Both the position numbers and the translations under genes were made by a program. DNA of 64,000 bases from Annona cherimola (taxonomy: Eukaryota; Streptophyta; Magnoliopsida; Magnoliales; Annonaceae): positions 3,871,579 to 3,935,578 of the forward strand of contig CM059975.1 in assembly GCA_030490835.1 (NCBI GenBank), read 5' to 3'. A model generated the notes under the pieces. It saw only the letters and a list, made by a program, of their open reading frames with translations, did no database searches and was not told where the DNA came from. Below are positions 59,188-64,000 of the stretch, piece after piece (positions within the stretch are counted from its first letter, which is position 1; each line of letters begins with the position of its first letter).

Positions 59188-59435
59188 ATGGTCATGTTTG
59201 GCAACATAAAAATTTTTTCAAATTAAAATTTTTTAATAATTTTTTATTTTTTATAACTATCATATTTTTTAATTATTTCTTATTATCCTCCTCTACAACT
59301 ACAATACTTTTCAATCATTTATATATAATTATCTATATAACTAACACATTTATTTTAACTTTATTATCTTTACTGCATCACACCATTGAATTTTATTTTA
59401 AAATTTTTTGCACCAAATCACTTTCCAAATATAAT
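59188..59435 (-). mobile_element. 281-family MITE, reverse orientation
   Basis: Starts GGTCATGTTTGGCAACATAA; interior TACTTTTCAATCATTTATAT, AACACATTTATTTTAACTTT; ends TCACTTTCCAAATATAATC. Confidence 0.6.
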
Positions 59436-59504
59436 CAAAGTCTTTTTATTTTTATTTTTATCTCCCATGATATATTTGATTATTCACCTTCTATATGGGG
59501 TGGT

Positions 59505-59745
59505 TCAATTTAAAACTTTTATTTTTAATAATTAATATATTTTGTAATTATTTATTTACCTATTTCTATATAATTATCATACTTTTCAATTATTTATATA
59601 ACTAACTATATATTTATCTTATCTATTTTAATTTTATTTTATTTACTAATGACAATTACCTTTATTATACCACATTATTTGACGAAGTAATTCAAAAACT
59701 TTCAAGCAAACAACTTTTCCTCGCAAGTTTTATCTCCGGACAAAT
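59505..59745 (-). mobile_element. 281-family MITE, reverse orientation, decayed
   Basis: Interior blocks CATACTTTTCAATTATTTAT and TTATCTTATCTATTTTAATT, CAATTACCTTTATTATACC, and a tail CTTTCAAGCAAACAACTTTT match the family in reverse. Ends are weak. Confidence 0.5.
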
Positions 59746-59759
59746 CTATCGTATGTTTT

Positions 59760-60474
59760 TATTTTCTGTCCTATATTGACCGGATTAGACACGAAGAGAT
59801 TTGGGCAGTCCGCGAATCGATGCACGCGGTGCGCTGGGGCACGTTGGTAACAAAATGGGGGCCGTCCCCAGCATTTGTAACCCTAATCTAATCGTTGCCG
59901 TTAGTTAAGAAGTACCCTTGGGAATCAACATCAGATTTCCAATCAATGGCTGATCCAAGGGGTGGAACCTTCGGTTGGGGCAAGAATCCAGATTCCAGAT
60001 GTCAGAGCCAATGGAGGGTCCAGATAAGTTATGCGTCTCTGTGGAAAGTGGGTGGCGTGTAGGAGGGAATGACTTGTACACGCGGACAAATGGGCTTTCC
60101 CTTGCTTCCTCGAATTCCTTCCTTTCTCAAGCCCTACGCTGGCTTGCTGTATCGGAAAAGCTAATTTCCTGGAATTTAAAAACAAAAACCCTCAAAGATA
60201 TCTTCCCTTCACGCTCCCATTGAATACCAAATTCCTCCTCTCTCTTTCTCTTCTTGACTTCGACAGGCGATTTTTTTCTTCGTCTTCTCGGGTACGATTC
60301 TTTCCCTCGATCTCTCTTTTTGTTTTTTGAGATTCCTAGTCCGTCTCCGTTTTCTTCTCCTTCCTTTTTCTGTTCCTTCCGTTTTGGGTTTCTTCGATTG
60401 GTCCCGTTCTAGTTTTCATGTTGTCCTTTGGATGCCTGGGGATTTCAGAGAAAGGTCGCTGGAAAATTCTCGCC
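59760..60474 (+). promoter_or_regulatory. ATG8 promoter and 5' leader with probable leader intron
   Basis: The MITE cluster stops at about 59745 and a GC-richer stretch begins. It includes a telobox-like AACCCTAA (59879-59886) and a pyrimidine patch (CTCCTCTCTCTTTCTCTTC, 60234-60252) of the kind found near plant transcription starts. A donor-like GGGTACG (GT at 60292) and an acceptor GATTTCAG ending at 60448 suggest an intron of about 157 bp in the leader, 26 bp before the start codon. Leader introns are common in plant ATG8 genes, but splicing here is inferred. Confidence 0.5.
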
Positions 60475-62877
60475 ATGGCGAAGAAGAGCTCGTTCAAGCT
60501 TCAGCACCCTCTTGGTTTGTTCCTGTTTTCCTGCTCAATCATGGTCCGATTTTTTTTTCAATTACGCGAGTGATTGTTGGATTATTCTTCTCAATCGTCT
60601 AATCTCGGCTGTAGATTGGAATGCACGATAATATTGATTGTAGGGTTTTTTGCATTGCAAAGTAGAATGTGCACGGCCGATTCAGGCAGGTGTAACAGAG
60701 GACAAGAAATTATTTTTGGATGAGGGCTTTTACTTCCCTTTTCTGATCTTACACGGGAAATAGGCTGATGACCGTTGTGTGTGAATTTGCTTGCATTGCT
60801 GGATTAACAGATACCTGAAAAATTCCCCCGCTCTCCTTCAATTGCTAAAAATTCACATTCGTTTAGTAATCCAAGTCTGCCTACATGGAAAGGCTTGATG
60901 AAGTGCTTTGAGTTTGAGTTGTCATAACTTGTCTGATTCAGGACATTCTATCATGCAGTTGTAATTAAATTTAGCGCTATGTTTCTGGGCACGTTGAGTG
61001 CGACGTGTTAAGTTTGGCCTTTAGTATGGATGACTAATTGTAAGAAAACAACATGTATCAGGGAAAAAAAAAAAACATCATCGTACTATTTTTTCTGAGT
61101 TCTAACTGTTCATGCATTTGGACTACCGCCATCCCCTTTAGCTATAATTTCAATTTGTCAAGCCAGCCAAGATTTTTTCGCATGTTTTCAGCAGTCTCTC
61201 TGCTCTGGGGACACCTATGGCTCCAACACTTTCCTTGCAATGCATGTTGTTGAGGGGGACCAGTTTGTTTTATGGGAGGATCACTCTTTCTTTCTGTTCT
61301 TTCCTCTCTCTGGGAATCATATGACCATTTTTTTATTGTAGCATTTCTTCTTTCGCCAATTTTTAAAAATGTTTTGATCGCCTATGGTGCATCATTAGTT
61401 TGAGTTTTAATTTGTTAGTCTGGGGTTATAGGATATCATTAGGAACGAGCTGTAATATGTTAATCTGCAGCTTTTTTTTCCAGGTCCCTGGTTTATAGAT
61501 GTTGAATTATTGATCAAGGGAAATACTTAAATGGCATATGGACCATTGAAGATTTCAGAGTGGCACCCCTATTTTGGGTCCAACTTGATGTTGGAATCAA
61601 AGTCTAACTGATGATATGGTTTAACATCATTTTTTCTGTCACGGTACCAGAAATCATTTTAATCAGATCATAGGTGGGCTGTACCTGCTTAAAAATATGT
61701 GTAATTATTTGTAAATTAAGTAAAATGCTTGGACCTATTCATAGATGCATTAGAATATAATAATACTTTATAAAATCATTTATCCACATAGGAATGCTGT
61801 TTTTTCTGGGTTAGATGATGTAGCTTTGAAACTGATATATAATCAAACAATTTTATCACATTGATTTTGCAGATTTTCCTAATGGGCCCATGCACATTTT
61901 TGATTTGGGATGAAGCTTTTATTAGTCAAATAAATGATTCTAAATGGATTGAGTGGGTTGGATTTCGATTCATTATCTAGGTTGGCCCAAAATGGGGGTC
62001 ACACTGAAATCTTTGATGGGTGGGGTACCATTGAAGGGTATACCATTGATCAAACCAGGTCATACTTTTTGTCTTATAAAAAAAAAATAGTTGTTAAGAT
62101 AAAATAAGGTAAAATGGTCTCTTATCTGGAAAAGACGGAAACTGAATTGAGGGGTATGTTTCTTAATAATAGTCAGCTCTTTACTGCTATTATATAAAAG
62201 GAAAGTGGCATGCACATTTGTACCGCAGTAGGCGTGGAGTTATGACATATACCTTTGAAGGAGGTGGAAATGAGTATTGGTAATCATGGATGGAAGTACT
62301 ATAGTACTACAGTATGGCAACGTTTTAGTTGATACCAGCTCACCGCTGTTGTTCTTTCCAACTTGGAGAGCCTTTTTTGTTATTGACTTATTGTTATTAT
62401 TACTAGTTTCCATTCTTTGTGTTTTGGATGCTCATTCTTTGTTTCCTGGATTCTCCTTTTAACTCACCATAGTAGACATGCTCAATTTTATCATCGGTAG
62501 CAAGCTATTCTTGTGCTGTGGTCATGCAATAATCTCACTATTGTATAATTTTTTATGTCTGCTGATTTCCCTTATTCTGTCAATATTGTTGATAAGTTGA
62601 TTGTTGTCAAAAAATAAATTAATAAAAATTTCTGTTATCTCTTGGGAATCATCTTTCTCGCATAACAGAAAAAAGGCAGGCAGAAGCAGCACGCATTAGG
62701 GAGAAATATCCTGATAGAATACCAGTAAGAGCTATCTTTTTCATATTGTGATATTTTCTTTATTAGCCTAAAACTTATGTAATTGAATTTGATTCTTATT
62801 TAAGTCCTTGTGCATTCATTGCAGGTGATTGTGGAAAGGGCTGAAAAGACTGACATTCCAGAGGTTGACAAGAAGAA
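60475..62877 (+). CDS. ATG8: ATG8 autophagy ubiquitin-like protein, first three coding exons (partial)
   Basis: ATG8 is a ubiquitin-like protein that is joined to phosphatidylethanolamine on the growing autophagosome membrane and recruits cargo receptors. Coding exons seen: 60475-60514 (MAKKSSFKLQHPL plus one base), 62669-62724 (EKRQAEAARIREKYPDRIP) and 62825-62877 (VIVERAEKTDIPEVDKK plus two bases of the next Lys codon). Together they give the N-terminal helices and first strand, about 50 of about 120 residues, in the exact order of plant ATG8 proteins, with one additional Lys after MAK compared with some paralogs. Intron 1 is long (2.15 kb) and carries a Mutator-like element. The next exon, expected to begin YLVPADLTVGQFVYV, was not found up to 64000, so the gene continues beyond the window. 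The C-terminal Gly processed by ATG4 is therefore not visible. Which ATG8 paralog this is cannot be decided. Confidence 0.95.
61518..62044. mobile_element. 527-bp Mutator-like element in ATG8 intron 1
   Basis: It is flanked by ATTGATCAA on both sides (61509-61517 and 62045-62053), a perfect 9-bp duplication. Long inverted ends share CATTGAAGATTTCAG, GGCACCCCTATTTTGGG and, on the other strand at the right, CATCAAAGATTTCAG, GACCCCCATTTTGGGCC; the first 41 positions agree at about 27. The interior (GCCCATGCACATTTTTGATT, AGTCAAATAAATGATTCTAA) is related to the repeats at 15.0, 30.2 and 34.2 kb. No transposase frame. Confidence 0.85.
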
Positions 62878-64000
62878 GTGGGTCACTTCTCCTTGACTCA
62901 TTTTTTGTTTACTATTTCATTAAACATACGACTGTGCCTATCTTTCATCATTGAATACCCTTTTTTTTTTTCCTTTTTATGTTTTATGTTGTTATCAACT
63001 TCCACAACAGTACAATATTATTGTTGATGTTTGACATGCTTCTTAAAGGTATTTATATAGTTTTCATTATAGTTGACAGCTTATGGAAAAATAACAGGTT
63101 TTAACAAAATTTTGGAGTATTCCACTTGGGTAATGATTCAATACAATCATGTTGCATGGCAGTGTCCATGCAACAACCCTTTTTTGAATCTTAAATATTT
63201 TTTCTCAAATCTAAATAATTTACCTTGTTCGACACCATTTGTTTTATTATATTTCCAAAAATCACTTTGATTGGAAACTTATGTTTTGTGAAAATTTAGC
63301 ATCTTCTGAGAGTCAGTGACTATTAAAATTTCCTCAAAATTTATGGGATATCTATAGCATATAAAAGTTTTTAATAATGTATTTTTTGGAACTGTAAATA
63401 AATACAAACGATAAACATGATAAATGGTTTATATTTGAGATGAAAAATAAAAAGGGGTTGCTTGGACACTTCTTGCAACTAGTTGTCTTGAATTCCTCCC
63501 CATTCAACCTATTCATGTTTTTACGTTATCTTTTTTCCTTGGATGAACAAATCTCATATATACTGATGGGCTTGCTACTTTTTGTTTAGCCTATGGATGA
63601 TCATCTTTGTTGGTTCTGCTACCTTATTTATTCCAACAACTAATAGATAGCAACTTAGAAGCCAAAATTAGTTAGTTAAGATAAGTTGGCAAAAAATAGA
63701 GAGGTGCGACTTCATGTTCTTCACCCGTTCGTGTGGTTCCCATTTTGAGCAACAGGCTGACATTAGGTCAGTGATGGCTGCATTGGCTTTTGCTGATTGG
63801 GTTAACTAGAAGAGCCAATAACCATCATATGATGTTTGATTTGATTGTAAATTTCACTATTAATTCATGCAGCAGTTTCTTCATTTGTTTGAATTTCTAT
63901 CATCAGCTTGCTGCTCTTTGGCTGTATTCCAAGTTGAAAATCATTTGGGCATTACTTATAACGATGTCATTGGAGATTAAGTTTTATTTGACTTTCCTCT
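62878..64000 (+). other. ATG8 intron 3, running off the window
   Basis: T-rich intronic sequence after the donor GTGGGT at 62878. I looked for the next ATG8 exon on the plus strand and did not find it. No element ends were recognised. Confidence 0.6.

Noticed and set aside
1..64000. CRISPR arrays, operons, organellar insertions, tRNA and rRNA genes
   Set aside because: None seen; the window is plant nuclear DNA, and no cloverleaf, rRNA or plastid gene text was recognised.
62878..64000. Remaining ATG8 exons within the window
   Set aside because: No sequence encoding the expected YLVPADLTVGQF continuation was found on the plus strand; the gene must continue to the right.

Overview
The window is nuclear DNA of a flowering plant, probably not a grass; the species cannot be read from the sequence. 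The evidence is three protein-coding genes with plant-type exon structure and GT-AG introns, separated by very AT-rich DNA full of plant transposon families (LINE, SINE, hAT, Mutator-like foldbacks and short MITEs). All exon models below were built by hand: I translated the matching frames, joined GT-AG introns and checked that the sums of coding bases are multiples of three.

Layout. 1-1135: 3' end of a degenerate LINE. 2453-10374 (minus): AXR1, regulatory subunit of the NEDD8-activating E1, 14 exons, 523 aa, with a candidate overlapping uORF and a 282-bp MITE just upstream. 10.6-41 kb: a 31-kb gene-poor interval. It holds a second LINE fragment with a foldback transposon inside it, many MITEs, a 40-codon DVL/RTFL-type micropeptide gene (31782-31904, minus), a decayed second DVL copy interrupted by a 701-bp hAT element with a perfect 8-bp target duplication, and a broken NB-LRR resistance gene (37.6-39.4 kb, minus) that carries a MITE. 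41087-53140 (minus): MED25/PFT1, Mediator subunit 25, 15 coding exons, 776 aa, ending in a long polyglutamine tract; its introns carry a SINE with a perfect 14-bp target duplication, a MITE 48 bp from a splice donor, and several minisatellites. 53.2-59.8 kb: a dense cluster of MITEs and foldback elements. 60475 to the right edge (plus): the first three coding exons of an ATG8 gene; the remaining exons lie outside the window.

The three main genes act in different processes: AXR1 in NEDD8 conjugation of cullins (auxin and jasmonate signalling), MED25 in transcriptional co-activation (jasmonate, light, flowering), ATG8 in autophagosome formation. Nothing here suggests they are co-regulated. The least ordinary content is the transposon structure: a family of palindromic (foldback) elements whose perfect 9-bp target duplications point to Mutator-type transposition, a uniform 281-bp MITE family with 3-bp duplications, at least three nested insertions, and the micropeptide gene next to a transposon-split copy of itself.
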